NCBI GenBank assembly: GCA_001566295.1
Contig: KQ964262.1
Coordinates: forward strand, 434,001-498,000
Reading direction: 5' to 3'
Length of the DNA stretch: 64,000 bases
Source: Microdochium bolleyi
Lineage: Eukaryota > Ascomycota > Sordariomycetes > Xylariales > Microdochiaceae
Shown: positions 44,345 to 56,138 of the stretch, piece by piece
Layout: each line of letters begins with the position of its first letter
Numbering within the stretch: position 1 is the stretch's first letter
The notes under the pieces: generated by a model
Told to the model about the DNA's origin: nothing
Databases searched by the model: none
The model's input: the letters and a program-made list of their open reading frames with translations, nothing else
Position numbers and translations under genes: made by a program

Positions 44345-45840
44345 TCAGGCAGGGCTCACAGCATACGGCACGATCTCCATGTCGCCCTCGTCAAGCCTGG
44401 GATATCCGACGCTCCACAGCAGCCCCGGCGGCTGCTTGCGACGCCCAGCGTAGCTGGCCGTGCCGGCCCAGCCCCGGCACTTGAGAGGACATGTCCCGTC
44501 GAAGCCGCCGCCGCCGCCCGCCGCGCTCGACGGGACGACCACTGAGCAAGTCAGTTCCGAGGCCCTGGTCCCCCCGGTGCTCGCGTACACAACGTCGGAG
44601 AGGGTGGCGGAATTGGTCTGCAAGTAGTACAGGACACCGCTGCTTCCGAGCCCGATGAGCAAGCCGGCGGGCAGCAGGCGGTCATAGTCGTCCTTCTCGC
44701 CGGCAAAGGCGAGGCGGAACTGGGAGACCATGGCGCCCGGGTCCGTGCCCTGGTCGTACAAGCGGCCTGCGCCCAGGTCGTTGTCCACGAAGATGACCTG
44801 GTCGCTCGGCGGCAGCGTGCTGGCGTCTGGCGGGGTGTAGTGTGCTACCAGGCCGAAGGTGGGGACTGCGAGGATGTACGAAGTCGAGGTGTAGATGGTG
44901 CTGGTGAGTGTGGTCGTGGTTTTCGAGATCACGGTGGATACTGTCGTGAGGGTATTTGTCTCGCTCGGGGGTGGTGTCGTCGTTGTTGTCTCGGTTTGGA
45001 TAAGGGGCACCTATCTCTCGCAAGCTCGGGGTCAGCATGACTGTCGGTGATTCGGGGTCAAGCAGCTACGTGGAGCAAACGCACCGTAGTGGTCACAGTG
45101 GCCTGGGCTGTTGGGGAAGCCGTGGCCGTGACCGTGGTCGTGGACTTGGAGATGTCGAGACAGCTGCAGGCCGAGGACATGTCGTTGCCCTGGAAGTAGT
45201 CATTGGTGGTGGCCGAAAAGGAAGTAGCGATGAGTCGTTTAACGACTGTAGTCGTGGTTGGTGCCCTGCAGGACGTGATGGTCGAGGTGGTGGCGCTGGA
45301 GACGGTCGTTGTGGTCCTCACGGTCGTGATGGACGTCGTGTATGCGGTGGAAGTGGCGGTGGCCGTGTCTGGAACCGCAATAGTTGTAGCTGTCAGGGTA
45401 GTCGTTCCCGATGTGAGAAAGACTATCTCGGTGGCCGTCCTAGGATGTTGTGAGTTTTGAGTCCATCAGATGTGACTGGTGTGGTTCTCGTGCAGGCCTA
45501 TGTACTCTGCAAACGTCGTGGCAGTGACCGTCGCCGTCTGCAGCGGCACACTCAAGAACGTGGAGCAGAAGGATGTGGCCGCCGCTCCGCCATTTGCGGT
45601 GAAGTATGAGCTCACAGAACTGCAGTAAAGGTCACTTGATGTCGTGCTAGATCCGCCCGAGGAGCTTGACAAGGAATCGGTGACAGATGAAGCGGTCGAT
45701 GCTGTCTCTACAGAAGACGGGACCATGTTCGTCGTCGCGACGGGAAAGCTCCGCGTCGAGGAGCTCTTCTTCACACATGCTGCGGCTGCCGAGCCAGCGA
45801 GGTCCAGGGCGGATAGCCCTAAGCAGGTTGCGAAGCGCAT
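44345..45840 (-). CDS. Thr/Ser-rich secreted protein of unknown function
   Basis: Exons 45840-45506, 45439-45085 and 45010-44345 give 451 residues. The N-terminus (MRFATCLGLSALDLAGSAAA) is a plausible signal peptide. Residues 20-70 are Ser-rich. A small Cys-containing segment follows (DLYCSSVSSYFTANGG, SFCSTFL), then long Thr/Val repeats typical of O-glycosylated cell-wall stalks. A second Cys segment (SSACSCLD) sits in the middle. The C-terminal 200 residues form a more globular domain (QVIFVDNDLGAGRLYDQ, LLPAGLLIGLGSSGVLYY). There is no GPI signal or membrane helix at the end. It looks like a wall or matrix protein. Both introns were placed because they keep frame and avoid internal stops; the first donor (GTACAT) is less certain. 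Confidence 0.7.
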
Positions 45841-47029
45841 TTTTTATTTCTCTTTTGGAAGAGCCACGGATGCTGTGAGAAACCGCTGAAGCCTGGAAAG
45901 TCCTGGTAGAGGACTCCTCCGAGTATGGGCAGCATGCGAGTTTTGAAATAACGCAAACTTCTTCACGGCCCGCCATCAGCTGAGATGTGTTGGTTCTCAG
46001 GGGTGGCTTGGCGCTATGACGAGGCCGGCATTCGATAGTCACATTCAGCTGCTCCCGATGCAGCGCCATTGTGCCTGGCGAGGGCCAGATTGGGCCAGGC
46101 TAACACTTTCTCCGTAATGGATTCGCGGCTAAAATTTGACATCCTTGCGAGCTGCGGCGACAAGCTTCGTGCCACATGGCCATGGACCAGGAAGAGTCCA
46201 CGTACCACCATCCCGGACGTGAAAATGGAGCCGGACGTGATTAACGATAGGAAAGCCACGACTACGGGTGTTGGTTTCCTTTGTCTTGCTATTGCACTTC
46301 GGAGCGTTGCTTCAGGCTCTGTAGTGCCACCCTCCTAATTCCAACATCGTTGCAGGGTTATCGATACCCTGAGGTACTCCTGCATCCAAAGGCCGAGCAC
46401 AACCGTCAGGGCTCCCGATTCATCCTGCAGGGACGAAGCATTGCGCAGCAAGGCCGCAGTGGCGAGATCGAGCAATAGACATTGCATGTTTTGCCACGCA
46501 GGTATGTTGGCGGAGAAGTAGCGAACGACCAATCCCTGCAATCGCTCAAAACCGGGAAATTGACCAAGACATGCTGGTAGGCATTGCGAGAGTCGCAACC
46601 TGATCTGAATTGCACTAGACTCCCAGAACTTCAAGCGCCTGTTTAGTGTCTGCTCAGACTTGATCGGCCACTTGCACAGTATCACATATCCTCGAGACAT
46701 CATTTCCATAATTTTTTGTTTGGTTTATTTACCATGAGCTTTCTGTAATGAGCTCAAACCAGTCCTCCGGTGACTGGGCAATTTGTGGTGAACTTGTAAT
46801 AGATGATCCGTAGACACAGCCAATCTTGCTACTTGGAAAGGGTAAAGCGGATAAAAAGTTCATGGGAAGAAGAAGAAGAAGAAGAAGAAGAATGGTAGAA
46901 GAAAATAGCGAACAATTTCTCAATCGTTGATGAACCTCCTGTCTGCGGTCTCATGTAATCCAAGCGAAAAGAAAATCAAAACACTCCAATCCAGCCGACA
47001 TAAAAAGAAGAATCGATTCGGTCCCCATC
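45841..47029. other. Intergenic with a GAA microsatellite
   Basis: Promoter of the Thr/Ser-rich gene and 3' flank of the Gln-rich gene. It contains the AGA tract at 46866-46892; no gene is recognised. Confidence 0.5.
46866..46892. repeat. AGA/TCT trinucleotide microsatellite
   Basis: About nine uninterrupted AGA units in intergenic DNA, about 140 bp downstream of the Gln-rich gene. Confidence 0.85.
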
Positions 47030-47866
47030 CTATTTGCCACGGAACAAAGAAAGCTCCTGGACAGTCGTGCTGATGGTTGTTGTCTGACCACCACCAGTAG
47101 CCACGCGGGTGACCACCTCAATCCGCTCCTCATCCAGCAGACTCCACTCGGTACCGCGGAGGACCTTGTCGCTCTGCTCGGGACCGCTGCCACCGAGGAT
47201 CCGCATGCAGGCGAGACGGTGGTGCTTGACGGCGAGCTGGTTGACCAGCGCCAGGTCGCTGGACGGGTACATCATGCCGGAGAGGGAGCTGCCGCTGCCG
47301 TTCTGGGGCTCGAGGAAGTAGAGCTTGCTCTCCCTACTCCTGGGCGAGACTTGCTGGAGGTGCTCGAGCAGGGCGGGAGAGAGCTGGATGGACGACGAGG
47401 AGCTGCTGCCCTGGCCGGGAAAGTTCTCGCGGATCAGGTCCTGCACGCTGACGGACTGATCGATGAGGTCGCTGTTTGCGTTTGCACCATTGGGGGCACC
47501 ATGGCCGCCGCTGGAATACGAGGAGGCGCGGCTGCTGTATTGCTGCTGCTGCGGTTGCTGCTGCGGTTGTGGGTACTGCTGGTACTGCTGCTGCTGTTGC
47601 GGGTACTGCTGGTGCTGTTGTGTGCCGAACGAGGCATCGGGGCCAGGCTGGTGAGTGTAGGAAGAGCTGCGGGACGCCTGACCGCCGTACGATGGGGGAG
47701 AGCTGGAATATTGGCCGCTGTAGGCGTGGGTCTCGGGCTGGTAGTTGCGAGGCATCTGAGCAGACTGCTGTTTGCTCTCGTAGCCTCCATATTGGGGCTG
47801 GCTGGGAGCGTGGTGGGAGCTGGGGACATCGCCCGAAGTCAGAGCCCACTGGTACTCGTTCGGCAT
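47030..47866 (-). CDS. Gln-rich, prion-like hypothetical protein
   Basis: A single exon of 278 residues. The first 130 residues are low-complexity, rich in Gln, Ser, Tyr and Pro (QYPQQQQQYQQYPQPQQQP), like prion-like or phase-separating regions. The C-terminal half is ordered: DLIRENFPGQG, IQLSPALLEHLQQV, SDLALVNQLAVKHHRLACMRI, then an acidic-basic stretch (DEERIEVVTRVATGGG) and a final TTVQELSLFRGK. No signal peptide, zinc finger or catalytic motif is visible. Codon use is strongly GC-biased, so it is probably a real expressed gene. Function is unknown. Confidence 0.7.
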   Translation of the reverse strand: MPNEYQWALTSGDVPSSHHAPSQPQYGGYESKQQSAQMPRNYQPETHAYSGQYSSSPPSYGGQASRSSSYTHQPGPDASFGTQQHQQYPQQQQQYQQYPQPQQQPQQQQYSSRASSYSSGGHGAPNGANANSDLIDQSVSVQDLIRENFPGQGSSSSSSIQLSPALLEHLQQVSPRSRESKLYFLEPQNGSGSSLSGMMYPSSDLALVNQLAVKHHRLACMRILGGSGPEQSDKVLRGTEWSLLDEERIEVVTRVATGGGQTTTISTTVQELSLFRGK

Positions 47867-49187
47867 GATTGCGGTGTTGGTGGAGGAAAGATTGCGAACA
47901 AAAAGTGTGTTTGTGTTGTTGAGCTAACAAGCTGCGTTCTTGATGAGGCTGGTTAGCTTGGGAGTGGAGGGAAAAGCAGACCGAGAAAGACGAGAACTCA
48001 TCGATCTCTTATACAAGAATGTTCGTGATGGGACTTGTCATTATTCGGTCCTGGGTCCAGGAACGTCCGATGGTCAGGTGTGAAGGCAAGCATGTTGCTG
48101 GTGGCCAATGTGGAGTTTGTGCCTGAAGATCAGCTGCAGGTCCGCTGCGGATCCTGTTCCCCGCCTGGCACATGTGGCTCGCGACGGCTGGAGGCAGCGG
48201 GTGGCCAGCAGGTTGTGTTGCAGCATGAGCTGTCATGACAGAGCACCGTGCAAAGCCCCGTGCTGCCTGCCTCGCCAGTCATGCGGGCGATGTTTGCCAG
48301 CGATGGCGAGTCCGCACAGTGTGTGCTCTCAGTATGCAGATATACCTAACATGGCGGTGGTGCAAGTTGTCACTGCCACGCCGTGGCACGTGCTGCCGAC
48401 GTGTCGTCCAGCAGGCCCATTTGCTGGCCTCTCCCCATGTCTTGTGCCCGAGGTGGTCTGCCATTGGGTTGCAAGGTGCTCCAGACCGCCGGGTCTGGTT
48501 CGCAGGCCACGGGCGTGGAGACCTGGTCGACGTGGACGAATGATGCAGGGCCTCTGATTCATGCAGGGACCGCTCTGTCTCAGCTCAAACCAGCCAACGA
48601 GGATTCGAGGTGTCGGGCTTCCAACGATGCCAACAATGGGCAGCTCATAGTGCCCGAAACACGTCCTCGTGACTAGGTTATGCATTGCACAGTCTATTTC
48701 TATTTAGCAACGACATCTACAAGACTCTGTGCATAGCATCCTCTAGTCACGCGGACAAGTCCATGAGGTGTTTTGTACGTTTGGCCAGGTCCAGTCACCA
48801 AACGCGCCTGTCTGCCATGACGTTGTGATTGATGTCGTTCTACGTTTACGCACGGGCGCTTGAATAGTGATTCACATGGCTGTGGGACTTACTCGTCTAT
48901 AGGTCACGTTACATGTTGAATAAGTTCTAGCATAATTATTATCACGACATAGTGTAGTATAGGCATGACCCCCCCGACGTGACAATTCACTCTGAGATCG
49001 AGGCTCTGGTCAGCACGATCCAGCGCGGGCGGGCTTGGTTACGCTCAGTCGCGTTGTAGCCATAACACGATCGACACATATGACAGTACACGAGATAGCA
49101 AGAGCAAGGTTGAATGTAAATATCTCGAATAATACTCATGCACTATCACTACTATTGCTATTGCCCTCGGGTGATTGTTCAATCTCC
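47867..49187. other. Intergenic
   Basis: About 1.3 kb with the promoter of the Gln-rich gene and the 3' flank of the beta-xylosidase. Open frames here lack coding character. Confidence 0.5.
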
Positions 49188-51719
49188 TCAGAACAGCAGA
49201 CTCTGCGCCTCGTGCAGATCACCGTAGACATCCCCTGTCTGCCCGTACACATTCTGGTACGCCCGCTGCTGGGGACCCTGCGGCCACTGCTCGAGCGTGA
49301 GCTCGTCGCCCGTGAGCGTGAAGTTCCACATCGCCTGCGTGGGCACGTCGATGAGCAGGCTGTACTCGCCCGGGTAGACGACCAGGTCGCCGGCCTCGCT
49401 GTGCCGGCCCAGGCTGCCGAGGGTAAGGTTCAGGTGCGCGGTAGCGGAGGCGCCGCCTGCGACGGCGAAGAGCCGCTCGTACGCGACGAGCTTCTTAATG
49501 GGCCGCGGCTCCGGGCCGTGCGCGCCGGCCATGAAGCCTAGCGTCACAAAGTCCGAGGTGACGTTGCCGGTGTTGCGGACCGTGATGGGGACGGTGCGGA
49601 AGGGGCAGAGATCGGGGTACTTCTCGTGGCAGTCCTTGGTGAGGTCGGAGATGGCGAAGCTTGACGAGCTGTTGTCGCTGGAGGAGGAGGACTCGACTGA
49701 GGTGGTGAAATTGGTGTAGTGCAGACCAAACCCGAAGTCTACGACCGACTGGTTGTACCACATGTACGTGCGCCCGGGGTTGCCCGTTGTCGCGTTGGGC
49801 CGGAGGCTCATGTCGGTCATGGGAACTTCGTCGACGTAATGCTCTGGGTACTGGGTGACAGGCAGGCGACCGGCGGGCGCGGTCTTGCCGGTGAGGATGT
49901 TGACGATGGCGTCACCGCCAGACTGGCCGGGGAAGCCGGCCCAGAGAATGGCGCTGACGTTGGGGTGGTTGAGGAAAGGTGTGTCATCGAGCTGGTCACC
50001 CATCTGCAGCAGGATGAAGGGCTTGCCGAGAGAGGCGAGCTGGGTCATGATGTCACGGCGCTCTCCAGACCAGCGGATGAGGTTGCGATCGTTGGACTCT
50101 CCGCTGTTGGATCCGTCGGCGTAGATGATGATGTCGGCGGCCTTCGCGGCCGCGAGAGAGGGCGGGTAGCCGTCGGTGGTCGGATCGCCCGGGCTGCCGT
50201 AGTAGGTGGTGGACACGCCAGGGATGTCCTTGACGGCCATGAGCGGCGAGCGCAAGAAGGGCGCGATGCCGGCATAGTTGCCCTGAAGGGTGGTCGTGGC
50301 GTTGGCCCATCCGCCGATGACAGCGATTGTGGTGTTGCCGTTCGCAGGGATGGATAGAGGCAGGAGACCGTCGTTCTTGATGAGGACGGTGCCCTCCTCT
50401 GCCGCACGGAGTGCTAATGCTTGGCTGGCTTTGGTATTGACGTCGCCGTAGGTCAGGGCACGGTATGGCTGTCCGTCTGCGGAATCGAACATGCCCAGCC
50501 TAATCTGGGCTGAGTAGAGGCGAACCAGGGCCTGATCGATGATCGAGTCATTAAAAAGGCCCTGCTTGTAGGCCTCGGGGAGATGCAGCTGGTAGTAGGT
50601 ACCGCAGTCCAGATCAGTGCCCGCCACGAGTGCCGCAGCAGCCGAGCTCTCGCGGGTGTTGGTGTAGTTGTGCGGGCTGTAGATGTTCTGGATGCTGTCG
50701 CAGTCCGAGGTCACGTAGAACCCCTCCTCCTGCCAGTCCCAGTGGTCCCGCAGCACGTCCTGCAGGATGTAGCTGTCGGCGCAGGTCGGCACGCCGTTGA
50801 GCGCATTGTAGGAGCACATGATGGACGCGACACGGGCATCGCGCGCGCAGGCCTGGAAGGGCTGCATGAAGTACTCGTTGAGCTCCTGCGGGCTGATGAC
50901 GGCGTTGAACGCATATCGCTCGTTGCCCGCCCAGTTCTCAATGTCGTAGCCGGCAAAGTGCTTGCACGTTGCGACCACCTTGATGTACTTGTCGCCGATC
51001 TCTCCCTGGAGTCCGCGGATGAGCGCCTTGACATACGACTTGATGTGGAAGGTATCCTCGCCCGGTGTCTCCTGTCCACGGCCCCAACGGGGGTCGCGGT
51101 AGGGGTTGATGTTGGGGGTCTGGACAGCACGGAGTGGTCAGCAGTCTCGATCTTAGCATAGTCCGGGCAATTTTTCGTGTGGCGACATACCCAATAGTCA
51201 AGTCCCGACCTGTTGACGTTGTTGTAGGCACGAGCCTCGGTGCTCACGGCCGTAGCGACCGCACGGATGAGGGCATCGTCGAAAGCGGCGCCCATCAAGA
51301 TCGGCTGAGGGAACGATGTGGCCGAGGAGTAGTCCTGCGATCTGTTGGTGTTGAAGGTGACGCCAGGACTCGACGCAAGGCCGTGGAGGGCCTCCTCTAT
51401 TGGAAGACAGACTTTGTTAGTCGTCGCAAGAGCCTCGTTGATCATGAGCTGGGTGGTGATACTCACGCCACCACTGGTAACTGGGCAGCCCCAAGCGAGG
51501 CACGCCTGGCGAAGCATTGTTGACCAGGTCGAACTTCTCCTCGTTGGTGAAAGCGGCGACAAGTGCCCGGGCTCGCTCCGTGATGCCTGCCGACGTGTTG
51601 CATACGGTGTTGTTGGACAGAGGCCCCTTGGCGCAGTCTGGGAAGAGATGACCGACAGTCGCAGCGGCCGCAGCGCCCGAGGCCAACAGTCCGACGCTCA
51701 ACAAAGACTTCACCGCCAT
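49188..51719 (-). CDS. Secreted GH3 beta-xylosidase
   Basis: Exons 51719-51467, 51396-51191 and 51119-49188 give 796 residues, the usual size of fungal GH3 xylosidases. A signal peptide (MAVKSLLSVGLLASGAAAA) leads to VPRLGLPSYQWWQEALHG, the typical xylosidase start. TPNINPYRDPRWGRGQETPGED and KHFAGYDIENW form the substrate pocket. The nucleophile lies in FYVTSDCDSI (Asp292). The C-terminal alpha/beta sandwich and fibronectin-III-like domain (TVRNTGNVTSDFVTLGF, KKLVAYERLF) are complete, with many N-glycosylation sites. It removes xylose from xylo-oligosaccharides outside the cell. A TATAAGA element (51818-51812) lies about 95 bp before the ATG. No clear XlnR GGCTAA site was found by eye. Confidence 0.95.
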
Positions 51720-53124
51720 TTTTCTTCGCGGAAAAAGTGTCGATATCGGTACTTGCAGTGTTGCTGCTTGCTCACTTACCGATGTGTCGCCAAGGGACAG
51801 ACCACACTGCTCTTATACAGATACGTGCCCACGCAGTGGCGCGACGATCGTGGGTATGCCGCCATCGGCGTCACACCATGCAAGCTCGAGAGCCCTGGTT
51901 CGGATGGCAGCGTTCGACAGACCGCTCACGAGCTTGGGCCTGGTCTTTTGGAGTCTTTGTTGGTTGCCGTCGTCCTTTCTTGGCAAAGATCCGCGGTGCA
52001 TCCCGTGTCCTGTCGCTACGAGATGCATCATGATGACCAGTCGGAAAAGCAGGCTGAATGTGCACCTGCGGCGGACGGTTTAACCGGCAGCTAGAAGCTA
52101 CCGACCCCGCAAAGGTACAGCTTTTGAGTAGCTCTCTTGGTTAACAACGCTTGACTTCTGCCGGATAGTTTTCGCGCGAGCTTGCGAGGGCTGGAGTGGA
52201 GCTCGCAAAAGCTTGTTCAGTGTTGTAGTCTATGACGAAGATGTGTACCCCAACTTAAGACATTCAGCCTGAAAGTCGCCGGCGTGCGGAGGAGTTGTGT
52301 GGGGTAGAGCACGCTGTCGGAGAGCTCTGGTGCCGGATACCGGGACCTTTGTCAACTAAGATGTGAAGCGCACCCTTTGTATTCACAGGGATGAGCGCCA
52401 CACCAGTGGACAAGGCGTGGAGAAGCATGGAGGCGCAATGCTTAAGTTCGGGTCCTTTCCAGGGTGACGGTCCAATCAGGCCATGTGTTAAGATCCAAGC
52501 CGGTAGATCCGGGCGATGAAGTGATGACGGAGTCCCTTGCTAGACACAGTGCCTCACAGGGTATTAATCGGCCCGAGTATGATCCCAGAGGCTGGATGCG
52601 TGATCAAGGACGCTCGGCTTAGCGTACCAAAGCATAAATCACCCGTGGACATGCTTGACAACCGGGTCACCGAAGAAAAAGGCACACTCGAGCGGGAACC
52701 AGTTCTTCAGCTGTTTAAGACAGCATGAATACAACAAAACAAGGCCAAACGGTTTCTTTTCTTACATGGGCCGACTCGCCTTGGCATGTGTCCGATCCAT
52801 TGTCTTACCTGCGAAGGATTGTCGCGTGTACCCTAATGATTGTACAAATTCTATCAGTGGCAATGTTTGTGGCTGGAGGATCCCTAGCCACATCCTCGCT
52901 GTACCAGCAAGTTCCAGGGCGACCAAAGCCAGTGCGGCCTTGACTAAATCAAGCACAGCCACTCCACCCACACCAAGCATCCGCGGTTGTAATGCAGACT
53001 TCCCCTTGCCAAATACACAAGCCCGCCAGACTGAGCCACTGCCACGGCCCAGGAACGTCCGCGATCTGCGTATTCGCTGCGCGAGCACCACATACCACGC
53101 ATTTGGTTAGACCAATCCAACTCG
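51720..53124. other. Divergent intergenic region, xylosidase and Zn2Cys6 promoters
   Basis: 1.4 kb between two divergent genes. It holds the TATAAGA element of the xylosidase promoter; no other gene is recognised. Confidence 0.5.
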
Positions 53125-54681
53125 ATGGTGGGATCGAAGCGCAGGGCGCATAACAAAAGTCGCCTCGGCAAGTCACTGTCCTCCTTCATCTCTTGGGGGC
53201 CATTCCATCGCCTTGCCTCGATTCCATTTTTGTAAGCTTCGCTCTTCGGGCAGCCAAACTAATAGATCAGTACCCAGGTTGTAAGAACTGCAAGTCACGT
53301 AAGATCAAGGTAAGTCGGGTGCACCGAACACTATCTACTGGCGAGGCCTTCCCGTTGTTCGTCTCTATTTTCAACACCTACACTCTCTGATACCTTCTCA
53401 TCCTACACCGAAGTGCGATGAGGCGCGACCATCATGCTCGAACTGCAAGCGACGAGAGGTCACTTGTGACTTCACGATAGGCGGCACCCCGCAGCCCAGC
53501 CTATCCGCGTCCGGGCTCAATATGACAGACCTGGAGCTGCTGCATAACTACACAACCACCACGTACTTGACTCTGGCGGCCGATCTAGTAAGCGAATTGC
53601 TCCTCTCCTCAAGCATACACGACGATAGGCCGGGCCATTGACTCGCGGCGAGATGCTGGCCACCCATCACACTGCCACTGACAGATTGGACAGACTATGC
53701 GCGAATTCTACCGTACTACGATAGTGCAGATCGGATTCGACTGCGACTATCTGATGAGGGCCATCCTCGCGGTGTCCAGCCTGCACCTGGCACATAACCG
53801 CCGCGAGAGGCGAGACCGCTACCAGGCCCAAGCCATCATGCACCAGCAGACGGCCACCGAGGCCGCGATGCCGTTGCTGTCCAGCGCGGACCCGGTCTCT
53901 GCGCAGAAGCTCTTCCTGTTCACCATCATGACAAACTACTACGGTAAGGGAGAGTCCGGCTAGTCGCGGCCATCCCACATTCTCACACATTCTTTGACAC
54001 CTACACGCACTCGCTGATTCACACACGTCGACGCTGATAACAGCACTCGGCTGGCCGCGGACCCCTAGTGATAGGCTCTTCCTAGGCACGTCCGGGTTTC
54101 CAGAGTGGATATACTTCCTGCGCGGGATAAAGAGCCTCATCGAGCTCGCAGGCGTCCCTGAGAGCGGGCCGCTGCAGCCGCTCTTCGCCCACTCGATCGA
54201 CCGGTACGTGCTACGCGAAGGGCCCGCGGCGTCGACGTCGCCGGCGCACGCGGCCCTCGGGGAGCTCGGCGCCATCATCGCCTCGCGGCCTCGCATTGCG
54301 GCCAACGAGCACCTCGCGCAGACCTACACCACGGCCATCGCGGAGCTCAAGAAGTCGTTCGGCCAGGCCGAGCTCGCGCGCAGCAGCAACAACATCTGCG
54401 CCGCCGGGCCGTACGAGATGACGGACGCCTTCATCTGGGTGTACATTGTGGCCGAGGACCTGCTGCCGCTGCTGCGCGTGCCCGAGCGCGAGGCCGTCGC
54501 CGTGTTCGCCTACTTCTGCGTGCTGCTCGGGCGGCTCGAGGGCCACTGGTGGATGCAGGGCTGGGGCCTGCAGCTCATGGCGCAGGCGTACGAGATCCTG
54601 GACGAGGAGGCCCGACTGTGGATCAGCTGGGCCATGGACGAGATGGGCTTCGTCCCGCCGTCGGCGCTCGACCGTATGTAG
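53125..54681 (+). CDS. Zn2Cys6 transcription factor, small, GC-AG first intron
   Basis: Five exons (53125-53167, 53278-53309, 53414-53587, 53685-53943, 54044-54681) give 381 residues. The N-terminus MVGSKRRAHNKSRLG joins across a GCAAGT...CCCAG intron to CKNCKSRKIK, and a second intron lies before CDEARPSCSNCKRREVTC. This gives the cluster Cys16, 19, 26, 33, 36 and 43. The GC-AG join was chosen because it alone supplies an ATG and the conserved KSR-G-CKNCK sequence. The C-terminal part is the fungal-specific factor type (FDCDYLMRAILAVSSLHLAH, LFTIMTNYYALGWPR, SFPEWIYFLRG-like). The start of exon 4 could also be 53694. It may regulate the divergent xylosidase, but nothing in the sequence proves it. 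Confidence 0.78.
53168..53277 (+). other. Putative GC-AG intron
   Basis: The donor is GCAAGT, the consensus of the rare GC-AG class. A CTAAT branch precedes the acceptor TACCCAG. A GT donor at 53232 would instead leave the gene without a usable in-frame ATG. Confidence 0.65.
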
Positions 54682-55135
54682 AGGACAGCGGAAATCGGCC
54701 TTCTCGTGCACGCGTCCGAGTCTGTACTGAACCGCCATCATCATGTTGATCCTCGAAGGAGGGGTCATACTACGCAATCGCAGGAAATCACTCATGACAA
54801 ATGACCCATAAGCTCAGCTTGGTGGTGGCGCTGCTACATCACGTATTCGCACAAGTTTGTCCAGAGGTATTGTTTGGACATGTTCGCAGCTTAATCACGA
54901 ACAATCTCAACAACACGAGGGTCTACATAGCGGCTAATTGAAACGAATTACAAAACGTTCTATTTTACTCTAGTAGGGCGCCTGGAAACTACATGCATGC
55001 CCTCGCGTCCGGAGCTGCAAGCTACAGGTGTGTATATATGGAAAGTCGTATCACTCATAGAGAGGACTCATGCCATTGCCAGCCACGAAGCAACCAGAGT
55101 GCAAGTTGCAGCGGCCAGGCATCCCGTCAAGACGT
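54682..55135. other. Convergent 3' intergenic region
   Basis: Spacer between the ends of the Zn2Cys6 (+) and RTA1-like (-) genes, AT-rich in the middle. No gene is seen. Confidence 0.5.
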
Positions 55136-56138
55136 CTAGCGGCGGTCACTGAGCTCGACGACGTTGCTGTCGCGGCTGGAAAGCAGCTCTGCCCCGCTGG
55201 CGCGCTTGCCGTGGCGGTACATCGGCTCCGCACCGATCAGGTCGTCGACGTAGAAGACGAGGAAGACGGCCATGACGATAGCCATGAGCACAGCGTCGAA
55301 GACGTACAGGAACACCTCGTGCGAGATGAGGTAGCCGCCGTTGCCCTGCAAGTACTCGATGACGCGGAAGATGCTGCGGATCATGATGAGCGCGCTAGCG
55401 ACGTAGAGGACGGCGAGGTGGCGGGCCCACGGGATAGTGGAGTACGGCGAGGAGGAGGTGTCCATGCTGGTGTTATTGTGGTACTTGAGGCTCTTCTGCT
55501 GCCGCAAGTGGAATGTGACCGTCGTGGCGAGGAAGAAGCCGAAGATGGTGATCTGGACGAATAGGCCGACGATGATGATCTTCTCGCCAATATCGTACAG
55601 CTCGAGCGTGCCGGCCGCCTGGATGCCGCCGCCCCCAGCCTGCAGGAAGAAGGAGAGGACGTCGCCTGCAACGAAGATCTTGGTCATCCACCGGAGCGGG
55701 ATGATGGAGAGGCTCTCAGCGTGTACCGCACGGATCAGACGGCCAAGTATCATATATATCGAGGCGGCGTACAGCGCGGGTGCGACGAGTATGAGGATTG
55801 CTTGCATGACGAAGCCACCAATGGCCGTACCATCGAAGTGTGACCAGATACGACCGCAGTAGCCGATGACCTGGACTAGAAACGCATAACAGTCCTTGAG
55901 TCAGCACCATTTTGCCAATGTCGGGTCGTCCTTTGGGGGCAGGCTTACAGTAGCCGCCGATGGTGAAGGCGGTAAAGTACAAAGAGCGATGGCGCACGAT
56001 TCGCCATGTGTGGAGAAGTGACAGGACGAGGAAGACTGCTGCGGCCGCGATGGCGGCTGGCAGCGATACGTCGTAGCGGTACAACGCAAAGTCCAATCCA
56101 CCACCACCTGCTTCGCTGGCCCCAGAGTGGTCTGCCAT
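55136..56138 (-). CDS. RTA1-like seven-helix membrane protein
   Basis: Exons 56138-55949 and 55875-55136 give 309 residues. Seven hydrophobic segments are visible. The family hallmarks are FTIGGYFVQVIGYCGR after helix 2, LILVAPALYAASIYMILGRLI, KIFVAGDVLSFFLQAGGGGI, GLFVQITIFGFF, and IRSIFRVIEYLQGNGGYLISHEVFLYVFDA. RTA1-like proteins are fungal plasma-membrane proteins linked to sphingoid-base translocation and resistance to toxic compounds. The C-terminal tail is cytosolic and charged. The ATG at 56138 is the first in frame and precedes a short hydrophilic N-terminus. Confidence 0.9.

Noticed and set aside
49188..53124. XlnR-type GGCTAA sites upstream of the beta-xylosidase
   Set aside because: No clear match was found by eye in the 1.4-kb promoter; only loose variants are present.
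53232..53277. GT-AG intron starting GTAAGC before the second zinc-cluster gene
   Set aside because: It gives no ATG in frame with the zinc cluster; the GC-AG alternative gives the conserved N-terminus.
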